64,000 nucleotides of DNA, from NCBI GenBank assembly GCA_026075535.2, contig AP026542.1, positions 186,001 to 250,000 of the forward strand, in the 5' to 3' direction. Shown piece after piece: positions 32,720-44,929 of this stretch. Position 1 is the stretch's first letter. Each line of letters opens with the position of its first letter. The stretch is from Tricholoma matsutake (taxonomy: Eukaryota > Basidiomycota > Agaricomycetes > Agaricales > Tricholomataceae). Position numbers and translations under genes: made by a program. Under the pieces are notes generated by a model. It worked only from the letters and a program-made list of their open reading frames with translations, was not told the DNA's origin and ran no database searches.

Positions 32720-34900
32720 CTATGGTTGATAAAAGAAAAATGACAAGAAACGACTCAACATGGTGGTGTCCATTCCAAAGCATGAAGGGCATAGGGGTCT
32801 TGATCCCAGTCAAGCTTTGGAGCAGGAGGAGCAGGAGCAGGAGGATCAGGTGCTACTCCAAAGGGCATAATAACAATGGGTTGTCCTGGTCCAATACTGG
32901 AAGGATGATGTCGGGTAATAAAAGGTTGAGGTGGAATGAGAGAAGGCAGAGCTGAATGAAAAAAATTTCCGAATGGTAGATATTGCAGGGGGGCTCATCG
33001 TCGTCTTGTCTGTCATCATAGTGTTCCAAATGGCTGTAGACGGCCTGTCTTCAGACCAGAGATATCTCACAGCAGGGTGCTGGGGGCAGTAGGTAATGAT
33101 GCGGCATCGTCAGCCCAGTCAAAATGTTCAGAAAGTGGCAAAACAGCTCGTTTAGCGTCGAGCTGGGGTGGGCTGGGGTAAATGGGCAGTGAGAGGGGGA
33201 TGGGGGGTGAACAGGGGGCTTCTGTGAGTGTAGATGGCATCATCAGTTACATGGCTGGGGTGTGAGACATGGGGTGGTGAAACAGCACATTTACAGGGGT
33301 TCTGGGGCAAGCTGGGTGGCTGAGAAGCATTTGGGGGGTGTTCTGGTGTGTCTAGGTGCATGCTCTGTTGTTTCCTAGCTGTGGCCTGTGGTCCAGAGTG
33401 GGGTAGAGCAGGGGGTTGGGCCATCCTTGGCAGACAGGTCATTGATGATGCGGCGGGCCACATGGATGTGTAGGGCACTTTTGTGGGCTGTTGGTGCATA
33501 GCAGGGGCAGGGGGAGCAAGCAGTGGGGGACAGGGAGGTGTGGGAGGTTGTAGCAGTTGTCATTGGAGACAGTGGGGCCAGCAGGAGTCATCTGTTGAGG
33601 AGATGACACATTTCGATGAGCACAATTGCTCGTCGTCTCACAAATTCATTTCCTTGGCCATAGACAGATCATGTACATCATTTACAGCCAGTTTAATGAT
33701 CTCTGAGGTGTCAGTGGTTGTCTGGGTGCTAGCTGTGGCCATAGCAGTCGTTTTGGAGGTGTTTTGGGCAGAAGTGGCTGCCATTGTTGGCTGTGATGTG
33801 GCAGTGGCAACAGGTGGCTCAGGGTCCATGATGAAGGGCTGGGGACCTTGCAGGGGTTGGGTGGATCAACTCGGCAGCGTGTGCCATCGTTTGCGAGGTG
33901 TTTGGAGCAGGTTTGGGGCAGAGGAAGTCGTTGTCGTGGTCATTGTCGACGATGTTGACAATATTGATGGGGGCTGTGCTGGCATTGATGGTGGTGACAT
34001 AGCAACATTGAGGGGAGTGCTGGGATGCATGTCGAGGGTTTGCATGGCCATTTCCGTGGCACTGGGAGTGGTTTGGGTGCTGAAGTCGATGGTGGTGGCG
34101 ATGTTGGTCTGGGTACTAGAGTCATTCCATGCTACTAGTTTGGCCTGGTTCGATGCTATGACCTTCATGACTTCCGTTATGAGCATCAGACTCCCTTCCT
34201 CAACTGATACACAGTGGCCATAGCCGTGCTCCCAGTTACCTTCATCCTTCTCCTTCATCTGGCTATTCTCTTCGCATCTCTTCATCCCTTCCTCAAGACC
34301 TTCCTTTCTTCCTATCTCCATGCCTCGTTTGTATTCTTCACATGTGTATGCTTCATATTCTCCTTTCCATGCTGCTGTTGCCTGCTAACTCTCTTGTACT
34401 GCCTCTGCCCCTCCTTCATCTCTTCCTTTTCCATATCCCATCATCCATTCTTTCTCTAGATACTCTTGTAGCACATCTCATAGGTCTTCAATAATCACAT
34501 TGGCTGTTGTTGCAGTAGTGGACAGTTTATATAATTTTTTAATGGTTGATTCGATGTGTTTGACCACAATCAACATTGTAGATGGCTCGGTAGTCAAGTT
34601 GTTGTCTGGTGCTGGTGAAGCTGTAGTTGCAGCTGTGGAGACATGCATCTCATCCATGCTGTTGGTTGCAGACATGTTTGCTGTGGTATTTGTTGCTGGT
34701 GGGGCTGTGGTAGTGTCATCATTGGGTAGCAATGGTTCTGACGTGGCATTTAGTGCTGCTGTACTTGATGCCATCATTACAGCGTTTACGGCCGCAATGT
34801 TTGCATTCATGTTAGATGTGCTCTTGTGCCATTTCTTCTTTTGGGCTCGTTTCCCTTGCCCTGGTCCTGGCATACTGAGTGTGATAGACAACAACAAAAA
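32720..34900 (-). pseudogene. Gag-like low-complexity coding region of the short LTR element
   Basis: The minus strand reads Thr/Ser/Ala/Pro-rich segments in several frames: 34478-34897 (MPGPGQGKRAQKKKWHKSTS), 33866-34321 with repeated STQT motifs and a basic TPRKRWH, 33638-33829 with STQTTTDTSEIIKLAV, and 32720-32850 rich in APAPPAP. Coiled-coil-like residues near MEIGRKEGLEEGMKRCEEN could help assembly. No zinc knuckle or catalytic motif is seen. Identity as a structural protein is an inference from position. Confidence 0.45.
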
Positions 34901-35156
34901 AGCTGAGGCTGGTAAACTGGTGCTGGGTTCTGTGTGACTGAGATGCTGAGGGACTGCTAGACTGGGGTTCTGTGACTATGACTGGGTGCTAGAGCTGAAG
35001 ACTTGAGAGCTAAAAATAAGATGAAGCAGATGTTGGCACATTATGACATGGCTCGCGAGAATCAAGGCAGAAGTAACAAGAATGGAACTAAGTAGCAGTA
35101 AGCCCAGTAGGTCTAAGCAGTGGTGAGCAAGTCAAATCACACTCTCATCACCAAGA

Positions 35157-35299
35157 TGGAGATGTGCCGAGTCTCCTAGGCCCTAGCTATGCCCAAGACA
35201 ACATAGTTGTAGTGATATCATGACTATGTACATGCGTGACTGTCTACTGACTAGGTGATCATGTGACTACTGGAGTAGGTGCCCACACACCCTACTCCA
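35157..35299 (-). repeat. 5' LTR of the short LTR element
   Basis: Direct copy of 32486-32628, at the 5' end of the minus-strand element. The adjacent internal sequence (TCTTGGTGATGAGAG on the minus strand) would be the primer-binding site, but I could not match it to a tRNA. Confidence 0.9.
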
Positions 35300-37362
35300 T
35301 TGTGCAGCTGCATCATCTGGATCTGCAGTGGCCACAAACCAGTGGCTACACAAACATGGGTGTAAAACTATCAAAATATAACATCTCAGTTCAGATGTTG
35401 GATTGAGAGAATGACAAAGTGACTTACCAGTCCTGACAATATAAGAATGATGCAGTTTTGCAGGGATGGCATACTTCCTGAGTTTTGCAAGGCCCTGCTC
35501 TGCAGCATGCTGTATCTTGTACAAGTGCTCCCAAGAAGTCGAGACCACCTTGAGATGTTTTTCCATTTGGTGATAAAGGGGTAACACAAATGGAATGGTG
35601 GGGACGATGCTGTGTGACATCTGTAGGGTCACCTCTGTAAACAGCTGTAGACATGGGTTAGGGGAAGCATTGTGGTGGACTCATGTGCTCATACATACTT
35701 CAAGGAAGTCTGCAATTTCCCCCAAAGTCTTCCATTCATCCTCTGTCAACAACAACACATGCAAGCCAGGTGTCTTGAAAACCCAATTGTCAATTGCCTG
35801 CAGGAGAATATCAGATGCTATGACCAATACGGTTTGTTTGAGACTGACCTCTTTGAGCAGCTCAGCTCAATGAATCATTGCATGTGTATAGTGCCAATGC
35901 ATGCACACATCTCAGACCACTGCCAACACCTCTCGTCTGTCCTTGTGCTCAGAGTTTTTCTTGTAGTATTTTGAGATCGTGCATTTCTGTAACTTCTTCC
36001 ACTGCTGAGGGGTTGAAACAATCTTGTTTGTGATGTAGCATAGCTGAAGCAAATGAGTAGGCCAAATATGAGATTTTTATAGTTAAGAATATGTACCTTC
36101 AATAGTAGACTCTCCATCACCTTCAGCTTCTCTTCATCCTCCAGTGTGATATTTTCTTCAGGCACTGCCTCATCATCCTCCTCATCTTGGAATTCCTCAT
36201 TATCCAACCCAACCTGATCAGGGTTGACATTGATGTCAAGATGTAATGGCTGTTCCTTGTTGAGAGTAAAGTAGTCGACTTTGTCAGGATCATCAGCTTT
36301 GCCAAGTGTGGCGAGGATGGCTTGAACCACGAGGTTGACAACATGACATATACAATGAATGCGTAAGTTGGGTGATTGAGGTATCCCGTATTTGGCCAAA
36401 TGAATCCAAGCAACAGTCATGACAATAACATTGTTGACAGAGGCATTGTTAGTCAAGATGCTAATGCAGTGCAGTGGAAGTCAGCACCTTATGGTGACCA
36501 GAGCCACATGTGAACTTATCTTATCAAAACCACTGATCTTGCATGCACCATCAGCGAATGCCTTGCCACCATACAAGCCTTCATGCTCTTTGTCCTTGAG
36601 AGGCTTGAAATCGATCATGTGCTCGATGATTTCCCAGTTGTCATTGATGAAACACCCAATTGAGCATGTGAATGTATACACCATCTGTGGTGTGGCCACG
36701 TATCAGTGGCATAGGCAATCTTGGATTTGATTGCCTGGAAGGAGAATGAGAACCATCACGGGGATTTTGGGGAAAATACTGACTGCAAATTCATGAACAA
36801 CTTTCCCATGAAGCTCCTCAAAGATGTGCACCAGCTGGTTGCAAACCGTGGTATCAGAGGGTAGCTGGTACATGATTTTGAGATATCGGAATAACATTTG
36901 AAGAGTTGATGCCTCTCCAGCAGTCCAGGGGAGACTCTCATCAATTATCCAGGCTGAGAAAATGTAAAGAAACCCTTTATATGTTGCAACGACTTCCAGG
37001 TTCAGCTTGCCCTCCTTTAAATATGCCTCCATCATCTCAGCACTCTGTTTTAGGTTGATTTGTTCTGCACTACTTGGTTCAGCCTTTTTGTTATCGTCTT
37101 TGGCCCCTTTGCATTCCGGTACATGCCCAGAAAGGTTATTCAGCTTTGGCAGCTTCAGTTCCATGTCGAAGGTGATATTGGCAGTATCAACAGTTCTTGA
37201 GAAACTGCGCGTGCTGTTTAACTTGATGTGAGCATCACTGTATAGTTTATCTACTGTTTTTATATACCAAGTGCAGAAGCGGCACCAGAACTCCCAGCAT
37301 TTTTGCCCCGACCTGTCCACCATCGCTGTTGACTCATAGAAATGTTGCATGATTATGAACAT

Positions 37363-37677
37363 CGGATGATCCTATCAACTTTGGTCCCTGGTCACTGCTG
37401 TTATCACTTGCGATCTGCTCGATTTGCATTGATCCTTGCTGGCCCAAACAGTGTTTAGCATAGCTGGGCTCTCTCGTGGGAGATAAGTTGAACGGGAGCA
37501 ATATTTGATTGCTGGCGGCAGTGTGTCTCCGCCAGCAATTGTACTCTTTAAATTTGACAACAATGACCTCCGGATACCGGTATAAATTGGAAGAGTAGAT
37601 GACAGAAATAGTATGTTTCTTGACCATCATCCATGGCCAAAGATGTAAGCCGTGATTGATTACATTATCCAGTACTA
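37363..37677. other. Region upstream of the hAT transposase
   Basis: A minus-strand frame (37334-37630) is open but unrecognised. It may hold the 5' leader and right end of the hAT element; no clear terminal repeat was found. Confidence 0.35.
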
Positions 37678-38154
37678 CTGTACTGAACCGACCTACTCTT
37701 CAGGCAATGTTACCCGTTACACAAATAGTTGATCTCTTCAGCTCTTCATGAGCACATGCCGAGCGTTACACAGAAAAAATCTCTTCATGCCCCCTAAAAT
37801 AGATAGCCTTGGTGCCTATAGTTAAGCTAATATGTAACCACTCCTCGCAGTTGTGGCCTACGGAAGAAGAGAAAAAATGTACTTTATTCACCCAATTGGT
37901 GGACTGACAACTTGAACTATGATAGTGACTCTTAATATTCATGTACCTTCCATCAGGAAAATGACAAATCTCTTATTGCTCTTATTCATCTGAGAAGTGT
38001 CTTAATACTGTCTGGGGCCTTATATTTGTCTTAGAATCCTCAATTTGTCTAGAGGGGTAAGACTCGTAAGATCTTAAGAAATCCATAAGTTACTTATGAT
38101 ACAGGCATGTTGTTTAAGACTGCATTTCAGATGGTTGGTCAACCAGTCAAAATA

Positions 38155-38272
38155 AACAATCCACAATCAGGAATTGAACCAAGGACCTCATGATTCAAAT
38201 GAACAACATCCCTCAGGTGACAAATTTGACACAAAGCCACTGAACCATACAAGCTTATTAGTCCATTCAAAC
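38155..38272 (-). repeat. tRNA-like sequence, possible SINE head
   Basis: On the minus strand an A-box-like TGGTTCAGTGG is followed about 65 nt later by a B-box-like GGTTCAATTCC, the internal promoter layout of RNA polymerase III genes. The acceptor arms do not pair and no anticodon loop can be drawn, so this is not a functional tRNA gene. A tRNA-derived SINE or relic fits better. Confidence 0.45.
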
Positions 38273-38639
38273 TGAAGTACTCAAGCTACGCGGACACGCT
38301 ACATTTAATAGTACACGAGATGTTTGCAAAAATTCTATAAGTCCCTTGTTTATTGTTTGGTTTGCACACCATGTGACATGTTGAAGTTTCATTTTTGGTA
38401 ACTTCCACCGAACTTGACGTTCCCTTCACTGGTCGTTACCATCTAACGACCTTTTCACTGAGCTCCTACCAGGCAACCAAACACACCGTTCCCCGGCCTG
38501 CCCAAATGCTCCCTGTTTTCCTATTCGTTATCGCCACATCTTGACAAAAACACAATGCATTTGTTAGTCTGAGTCTCGTTCCACCTTACGCCCTTGCGGG
38601 CCTCGTAATCTTTTTTCTTTTTTCGTTTCAATTGCCTAA

Positions 38640-39530
38640 CATCCAACAGCATGGCTAGGTGAACCACGATGGGTTCGTTTGGGGCTAGACTGACTCAGGG
38701 AGGTGCCGTGAGACCTATGTATTGGGAACACAGCGAGGTATGCACCCATTCTCGTGCACCCACTTTCACTAACTCCCTCAGGCCAGATGACAACGAAAAT
38801 GATGACCCCAACAACGCCCAACGACCTGCCACCACCGCCGCGAGCAACCGCCCGCAGGGTGAGTACTAGCAGCCGACGAGGGACAGGACAGGGAACGACG
38901 GACGACGGGGAGGGAAGAACGACGGGGACGGGGGACAACGACAACAATAACACCAACAGAGCCCATGACGGTGATGGACAACCAAGCACCTGCCCAGCCC
39001 TGCGAGCCGCTATTCATAGGTATTCTTTCTCTCTCTCTTCATTTCATTGTTACTAGCTAATGTTTTTTGATGTTAATAGATGACGAAAATATGCGGGACC
39101 ACACGGCCGCTACCACCACCACCATAGCACCCCCAACTACCGCTGCGAGCCCCTGCTCGTGGGGTGGAAACAGGGAGCGTTGAGAAGACCATGAGGACCG
39201 TGATGTGGCCGGCGCCCCGTACCACCACTGCGAGCGACTGCTCGCAAGGTGCATACGGGGTGCATGACGATGACAGGAGGACTACGACGAGCAGGACGAC
39301 AGGACGGCAACGACAGGACCGGGATGTGAGGGGACGATGCTGACGCGAACGTCATGTCTCAAGTGCAGGAACAAGATCAACCTGTGGCGGCGGCTGAGGT
39401 GGTGTTTTCGGGAAGAGCAGTGTTGCGCAGCAGGAGAAGGAGTTCCGAAGGGTGCGGTCTGTGTTGTTGACTTCGGTGCTGCTGAGCTCGGCAAGGCAGC
39501 CGTTGTTAATGGCGACTAGTGGCAGTCGCC
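38640..39530. other. GC-rich block with recurrent hairpins inside the TIR element
   Basis: Short open frames on both strands are Gly/Asp/Arg- or Thr-rich with no domain. GCGAGC...GCTCGC-type hairpins occur at about 38837-38861, 39141-39167 and 39226-39251. I do not call a gene. Confidence 0.5.
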
Positions 39531-40096
39531 ATTGATGAGGAAGTTGTGGGCTATGGCAGGGGAGTACTGCATTAGGGAATGTTAATTTATCGAGTACAAG
39601 TAACACATAGTAGTCAGTTCAGTGTGCTTCGTGATGAATCCAAAAAGTTTTATCCCTGCTCATACCTGTCTTATTGAGTCTTAAAATGTCTGAAATGTCT
39701 GGCTCAAGTTTTCATAAGGCCAATCTAAGCTACATACAAGACCAATCTAAGCTATTATAAGGCAACTGTAAGATAAAAAAGAAAGGTACATAGCTTAATT
39801 AAGACGTGATGTCTTACTCGTCTTATGCCTTACAGTAGACTTACAGTGCCTTACAGGCTTATGTAAGACATGTAAGACAAATGTTATTTTCCTGATGTCC
39901 GTGGCGTATTGCATTTTTAGCCTAGGGAAATTTTGGTTTGTAACGCTCTTCAGAGATTTGTTATGCGTTACAACCCCATAATCTTCTCTTCACCACCCCT
40001 CGTTACGCGTTACATGAAGACTAGGTCGGTTCAGTACAGTACCGACATCTGTGAACCGCCCCATCGGGAGACAGGCACAGGACCACGGCACGCCAT

Positions 40097-41535
40097 CTAC
40101 AATTTACTACCCCTAGACGAAGAATTCCCTCTCAAAATACCAAACAGCGTTTCCGCGAGCCTCCTAGGCGCTTCTTGCACGATCTAATTTAGCCATACAG
40201 TCAGATCGTTCCTTTCTTTCACAGATCAAGAGCAGTATGCCTACCAAATGCCCAGCACCTTTAACACGTGTTACCGAGGCGATATTACGACATTCTTTTG
40301 GGTCGACGATCGAATCCTGTTCTTCACGAGAACTTCCCCGAACGACATCAAGTAAGCGTCATACTGTAATCAATACAGAAAAGGCTCGAACTCACAATAA
40401 ATCGTTTCGAGCACCCAATACAAGATGAACGGGTAGATAATCACATATCTGGTTCAAGCGATACACAGCCTCGGTGGAAAACCGTGTCCCGGTGAACGCA
40501 ACGAATTCTTCCGTCTTGTGAGTGGTGAGGGTTACGCCGGAGTGGTTATCGGGGTAGTAAGGTGTCGGTAGGGGCTGTAACCCGTATTTCTAGAATCAAA
40601 GAACAGCGTAGGTCGGGTCATCGCTCGCAGGATAAGGAATGTACATACTACATAAATCTCAAACACACGGGGATCCCACGTCTTCCAAGGAACACGAGAC
40701 TTCATCCACTTGGACGCAGCCTCGGCGCTATCCCAGATATCACGTCGCATAGGTGTGGTAGCTTCTACAAGTTTGTAGATCTCGGTACGGTGTTCCTCCA
40801 TCGCGTGGGAGGACATTCCTGGATCGACGAGGATCATGGAAGAGAATGGGATCATAGAAGGGGGGTTGAAGAATGAGGTGGCGAGTGTCCTGTATGTAAA
40901 GGCCGTGGCGGCGTTATGAGCGTTTTGGTGAGATGTAGGGGATTGTGATTGACGTACACCCCTACTGCTCCGGCCGAGTGTCCTACGAGGACGAGTTTGT
41001 GTAGATCACGGTCTATGTTCCCCAATAAGCCCGATCTGTAAAGCGTACCGAAGGAATCTGCATAGTCGTAGATATCTGTATACCCGTCTCATTCAAACAG
41101 AGATTCTCTCGATAATCGGACGTGAGGCGTACTCAATAGAGCAGGATTCCGTGATAGAACATCACCATTGATGATACATGCCTCCCCATGATTCTGACAA
41201 TCGAGTGCCCACGCTTCACGTATAAGTGGCTGCGATCCAGTCGTTTTGGCATGTTGGTCATCCATGTTCAATAGATCGTCTACAGTCGGTTCCCAAATTT
41301 CTTTAGCTGGGTGTATAGCGCTTTATGTAAATCCCGACTGAATCAAGACGAGAAACGACTCGGACGTACGAAACCCAGCCCCATGTCCAAGAAACAAGAT
41401 AATTCCAGCATCTTTCGGTCCGAATTTCTTGCCCGTCGCTCGTGTGTATCGTTTGATGGTCGAAACGAGAGGTGTACCGTGTGTGCATGTCGTTAGGCGA
41501 TATTTCTCTGCTTGAAGGTTGGGAGTGGACGACAT
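40097..41535 (-). CDS. Alpha/beta-hydrolase fold protein (host-like gene)
   Basis: Seven exons are predicted: 41370-41535, 41133-41306, 40958-41075, 40649-40889, 40396-40589, a sixth ending at 40245, and 40097-40183, with introns of about 57-68 nt. The nucleophile elbow GHSAG is clear (HKLVLVGHSAGAVGV, about 40960-41000), an early GHGAGF could serve the oxyanion region, and DPGMSSHAMEEHRTE and VKGAGHL lie where the acid and histidine elements are expected. It resembles a basidiomycete alpha/beta-hydrolase family of unknown substrate. Phase closes at every junction except exon 5/6 (about 40333-40395), where either splice choice leaves the frame broken. That may be a missed splice site or a small indel, so the gene could be non-functional. 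The stop codon lies 57 bp from a transposon end. Confidence 0.8.
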
Positions 41536-43390
41536 TGTTCTGTCAGTGCCAGTGCCAGTGGGAGTCGGGGGTAGAGACCCGAGTGGAGATTAGTCTTTGA
41601 GGCTCCGGGTAGTACGGTATGCGAACGTTTTGAATACCGATGTCCGTCAGATAAGGCAATTCCTCAGCTCACTAACATCCTCGCATTCCACAGCTTACTG
41701 GCAAAGCAGCAACCCTTTCTCTGCTACATAGTCACGTGTGGCTCCTTTTGGACGTATAACTTGATCCAATTAGCAAAAATACGGCCAATGAACCAGGGTA
41801 ATCAGATACTCGCTCCACTCTACACACGTCAACCAATACGAACGAGGAAGTCGGATGCTCTTCATCGTATGCGTCTAAAATCAAGGTACTTAGCGCTGTT
41901 TGGTGTTGCAGGCACAATCCCTACGCCTTCACTTCGTGCGTCGACGTAACGTCATATGAAACCCACGCCGCTGGGTCTCTTCCTTCTGCGCTCCTGCTGT
42001 TTGGGCGTTAGCTGCAGTCGCGTGCTTCGCTTTGAAAATTTGAATGGCCCGGCCGCAATGCCCATTCATGAATTTCAGTGATAAGATAGTGGGTCCTGGC
42101 AGAGCCACCGCAAAAAGTGTCGCAGAGAAACTGGTCATTACCGCTTTTGGATATGCTGACATAACACACCTCCAAGTATCTTGGCGATGTAGGAGGGTAT
42201 ACTAATGTTTGAACTACTTATATACATAAATGAGCATTATAACGAAGTGTAAGAATACCATATAAGCAAAGGAAGGAGTCAAATAAGCAGCTACAGCAAA
42301 ATAGGAGGAGTTAGTCTTCCATATCCTCAACATATCCTCATCTTCTAGTATCTACAGCATCAACTTCCTCCCATTCCATTACTGGGGTCTGCACCAAATT
42401 ATATTCTGGTGGGGATTGGTGACATTTACGTGCGTTATCGTCAGCACGCACTCGCTGCTTGGCAAGCTCCGTCTGCACGGCAGGCCGCAGAAGTTGGTGA
42501 GGAACGTGGGTCCTGATTTTCACGGTCCTGCGCATTGCGGTTCTGTAGATTGTGTAGACTGCGTGCTCGCTGCTGTGAGGAGCGTCTAGCCATCCCCAGC
42601 AGGAGCGAGCACCACAGAGAAAAGATAAATTCTGTACTACTTACTCATAAGCGAGGCCTCGATTGCGTCGAGTTTCCTTTTTAGGATGCATGTGTTCCGA
42701 GTTCTATTTATAGAACGAGGTACTGAGGTAAGTACGGTGCGAAAATTCCACTCTATCGTTGCGGCAAGTGCCGACCGAGAGGTATCGTGGGAAGAATTTC
42801 TAACGTTGCGGCAACGCCCGAGGTATTCATAACACACAAGCCAGTATCGTGTGGGAATAAACTTCTAACGTTGCAGCAAAGTTGTTCGAACTTCGGCGAA
42901 TGATTATCTTGCAAAACAATACTCTAATGAGAACAAAACAATATACTCTAATGAGAACCAAGATTGTATGCATACTATGGTCAAGTTACAAGGTATCTGA
43001 GTTTGCAAAATTTTGCAAACTCCCTTTCCAAAAAATAGGTACTGTCCATAGCCTATATACCCACCTTGGGCAACCACCGCTGTAGCTAAAAATATGCTGC
43101 CCCTTGTGCCGGTTGCTGCGCAAATGTTGATCATTGTCCATCACAGCCATCAATGGATTTCCTTATTGAGTTATCGCGTCATCGTGATGGACAATTCGGC
43201 TCCCTCCAACATTGCCATCAATGCCGCGTTGCGTTGCGCTCGTCGTTCCTGACAATGAGCACACTGTTCCATTCATTCTGGACCCTTTCCCTCCGCTTTT
43301 TTTGGTAGATAACACTTAATGATGTATATAGAGTGTTTATTAACAGTTATTTCCGTTTTTGCACCTATATTCAGCCTGCAGTAAGCTTGC
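41536..43390. other. Upstream region of the hydrolase gene; no confident gene
   Basis: Two short minus-strand frames (41929-42162, about 77 aa; 42338-42535, about 65 aa) have no recognised domain or neighbours. The base composition is more balanced than in the transposon-rich parts, so this may be genuine host intergenic sequence. It contains the repeat at 42754-42885. Confidence 0.45.
42754..42885. repeat. Imperfect direct repeats around CTAACGTTGCGGCAA
   Basis: Three copies of TAACGTTGCRGCAA-like sequence, spaced roughly 45-70 bp, alternate with AGTATCGTGTGGGAA-like words. Just beyond, TACTCTAATGAGAAC occurs twice (about 42922-42958). Function unknown. Confidence 0.6.
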
Positions 43391-43406
43391 TCCCCTGATC
43401 AGGGGA
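43391..43406. repeat. Perfect 16-bp palindrome
   Basis: TCCCCTGATCAGGGGA is its own reverse complement. It is followed by further CCCC/GGGG-containing inverted words and may mark the edge of an unrecognised element. Confidence 0.8.
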
Positions 43407-44592
43407 GGAGAAGGGGGGTCTCTTCTCTTGATTGAGGGGCTCTACTATATGTACATGGATAGATAATCATATGTATAGCTATATACATGACTGGGATAGT
43501 TCTACATGGGGAAGGTGTGAAAGAAAGAGAACTGACAGGATGATGAGAGTGGGTACTGTCTACTGACCTTGTAGATCCTCTACCACAATGGGGGGGTATG
43601 TGGATGGGTACTAGCATGTACTGAGGGGTAGGGAATGAGATTTGGAGAACTGGGGAACATGGGTTGGGTGTCAGAGCAGCTATATGGGAAGGGGGAGAGA
43701 TTATCACTTACCTGCATTCCTAGGCCTTGCCCTTCCAAAATGCGAACAAATATAGCATTTAATAGTCATACTAAACAGTATTAGAGACCCATAAATAGCT
43801 CTGTAGCAGTCAGAGTGAGCAGAAGAGCACATAATAGGTCAGGAGGAGATATACTTACCCTGTGACATCCGTGGCACCGAAATGTTCGCTTTTTTCGAGT
43901 TATAGGTCTAATGGTAAAGTAGAACAAAGGTTAGTATGTGTTATGGCATGGGTGGAAGTTCCTGGCTCACCAGTGCATGGCTTTCCCATCAGCAGATGTC
44001 AGTATGGAGCACACACCTTTCCTATCATTCAAAGGGAATTCAGAGCATGTAATATAGTTCATTACCATCCAGAAGCTGCCCAGATACAATTCCCATAGCC
44101 AGTACTTGATCCCAGAAAGCAGGAGAGCAACCTGAACCAAGTATTCCCAAAAAGGCAATAATTCGGCATTTACCGGCAATCGTAGCAACCAAACATGCAT
44201 TGTGAAGCTTTTGCCCCATTGTTTCACTTGACCCCATCATGTATTGCTCAGTTCTCGCCTTGCTATACTCCTTTACCATGCTATCAGCTTTGTCTTATAC
44301 ACAAAGCTGTCTCCCTATCTATGAGCACCAGTGAGTGCTGTCATTGCTGATCCCCTTGATTGTTGATGTGGACATCTGCTAGACCTGCAACAGTGCTGGT
44401 GCCCATTGGGAGCCAGTTAGATTGGCCAGTATTATACATGTCTCAGGTATGTTACCACTAATATCATTTCTCGCCTTTGTGTTGACTTGCAGGGATATTC
44501 TCTTCTAGTACAATTCCACAACCCATTACGTGTTTGGGCCTGGTAATATGTGTCCTTGTCCCAATGTCATTCCCTGTGATATTTGTGATATC
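43407..44592. other. Unassigned region left of the chromovirus insertion
   Basis: No frame with a recognisable domain. Short open frames at 43399-43707 (-) and 44040-44279 (-) are not supported by splice sites or similarity. The sequence to the right of the chromovirus (from 51943) should be its continuation, because both are joined to the same CTAGT duplication. Confidence 0.45.
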
Positions 44593-44597
44593 CTAGT

Positions 44598-44929
44598 TAT
44601 AAGGGCAACCTAAGCCTCTAGCAAAGGGAAATCCGAAGAGAAAACTCTAAGGATCCCTTTGCCGATGCCCAGTATATGTGAAGATGACAAAAATCAAATA
44701 ATAACCTAAAAATAGAAAAGGCAGAGATAGGCAGATCAAGGCCACTGAATGACATCATACCAACGGGTAGATGTTGGAAGGGGTGCTCTGCCTCTAAATA
44801 TAAAACTGTCAAATAAAATCCGGAAAAATCATAGAAAATGAAGAATAGAAGGAAATGAAGTGAGGAAAAATATAGAACAAATGTAAAAAATAGAAGAAAC
44901 ACACAGGGCACCCCCCTAGTCCCCTTACA
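44598..44929 (-). repeat. 3' LTR of the chromovirus (332 bp)
   Basis: It matches 51522-51937 over TATAAGGGCAACCTAAGCC, GGATCCCTTTGCCGATGCCC, AATAATAACCTAAAAATAGA and the end CCCCCTAGTCC. It lacks about 84 b that the other copy has. Confidence 0.93.

Larger units (their letters stand above)
32486..35299 (-). mobile_element. Short LTR retroelement without pol (2.8 kb)
   Basis: Two 143-bp direct repeats, 32486-32628 and 35157-35299, begin TGGAGA and end CTACTCCA and differ at a handful of positions. The tetramer TTGT flanks both outer sides and may be the target duplication. A purine-rich GAGACGGGCAGA next to the left repeat supports minus-strand orientation. No protease, reverse transcriptase or integrase is present, so the element must depend on enzymes in trans (a TRIM/LARD-like element, inference). 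It sits inside the hAT transposase gene. Confidence 0.88.
31845..37362 (-). pseudogene. hAT-superfamily transposase, split by an LTR element
   Basis: Reading leftward, the coding signal starts at 37362 with a BED-like finger (KCWEFWCRFCTWY ... LPKLNNLSGHVPEC), then YIFSAWIIDESLPWTAGEAS and FRYLKIMYQLPSDTT, then EGLYGGKAFADGACKISGFD (about 36500-36600), HLAKYGIPQSPNLRIHCICH (about 36350) and LYHQMEKHLKVV. The LTR element at 32486-35299 cuts it after a DDAAAQ-coding stretch. The C-terminal hAT dimerisation segment follows (YLAIPVTSVSIKQVFSKSQH, about 31900-32050). Several frame changes are present, so it is a pseudogene. In the family the dimerisation domain assembles the oligomeric transposase. 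Confidence 0.9.
37678..40039. mobile_element. Terminal-inverted-repeat element without a recognisable transposase (2.36 kb)
   Basis: The left end CTGTACTGAACCGACCTA followed by NTCTTCA is the exact inverse of the right end apart from one base. TA dinucleotides flank both sides (37676-37677 and 40040-40041) and may be the target duplication. Subterminal sequence on both sides contains repeated GTTACNCGTTACA-type words. The interior has a GC-rich block (38640-39530) with three GAGC...GCTC hairpins and intron-like sequence (about 39020-39080) but no transposase, so it is probably non-autonomous. The superfamily is uncertain. Confidence 0.72.

Noticed and set aside
33483..34223. 246-codon plus-strand frame in the short LTR element
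   Set aside because: Low-complexity antisense of the minus-strand STQT-rich region. The purine-rich tract and LTR layout support minus orientation.
38155..38272. Functional tRNA gene
   Set aside because: Box A and B motifs are present but acceptor and anticodon stems cannot be formed.
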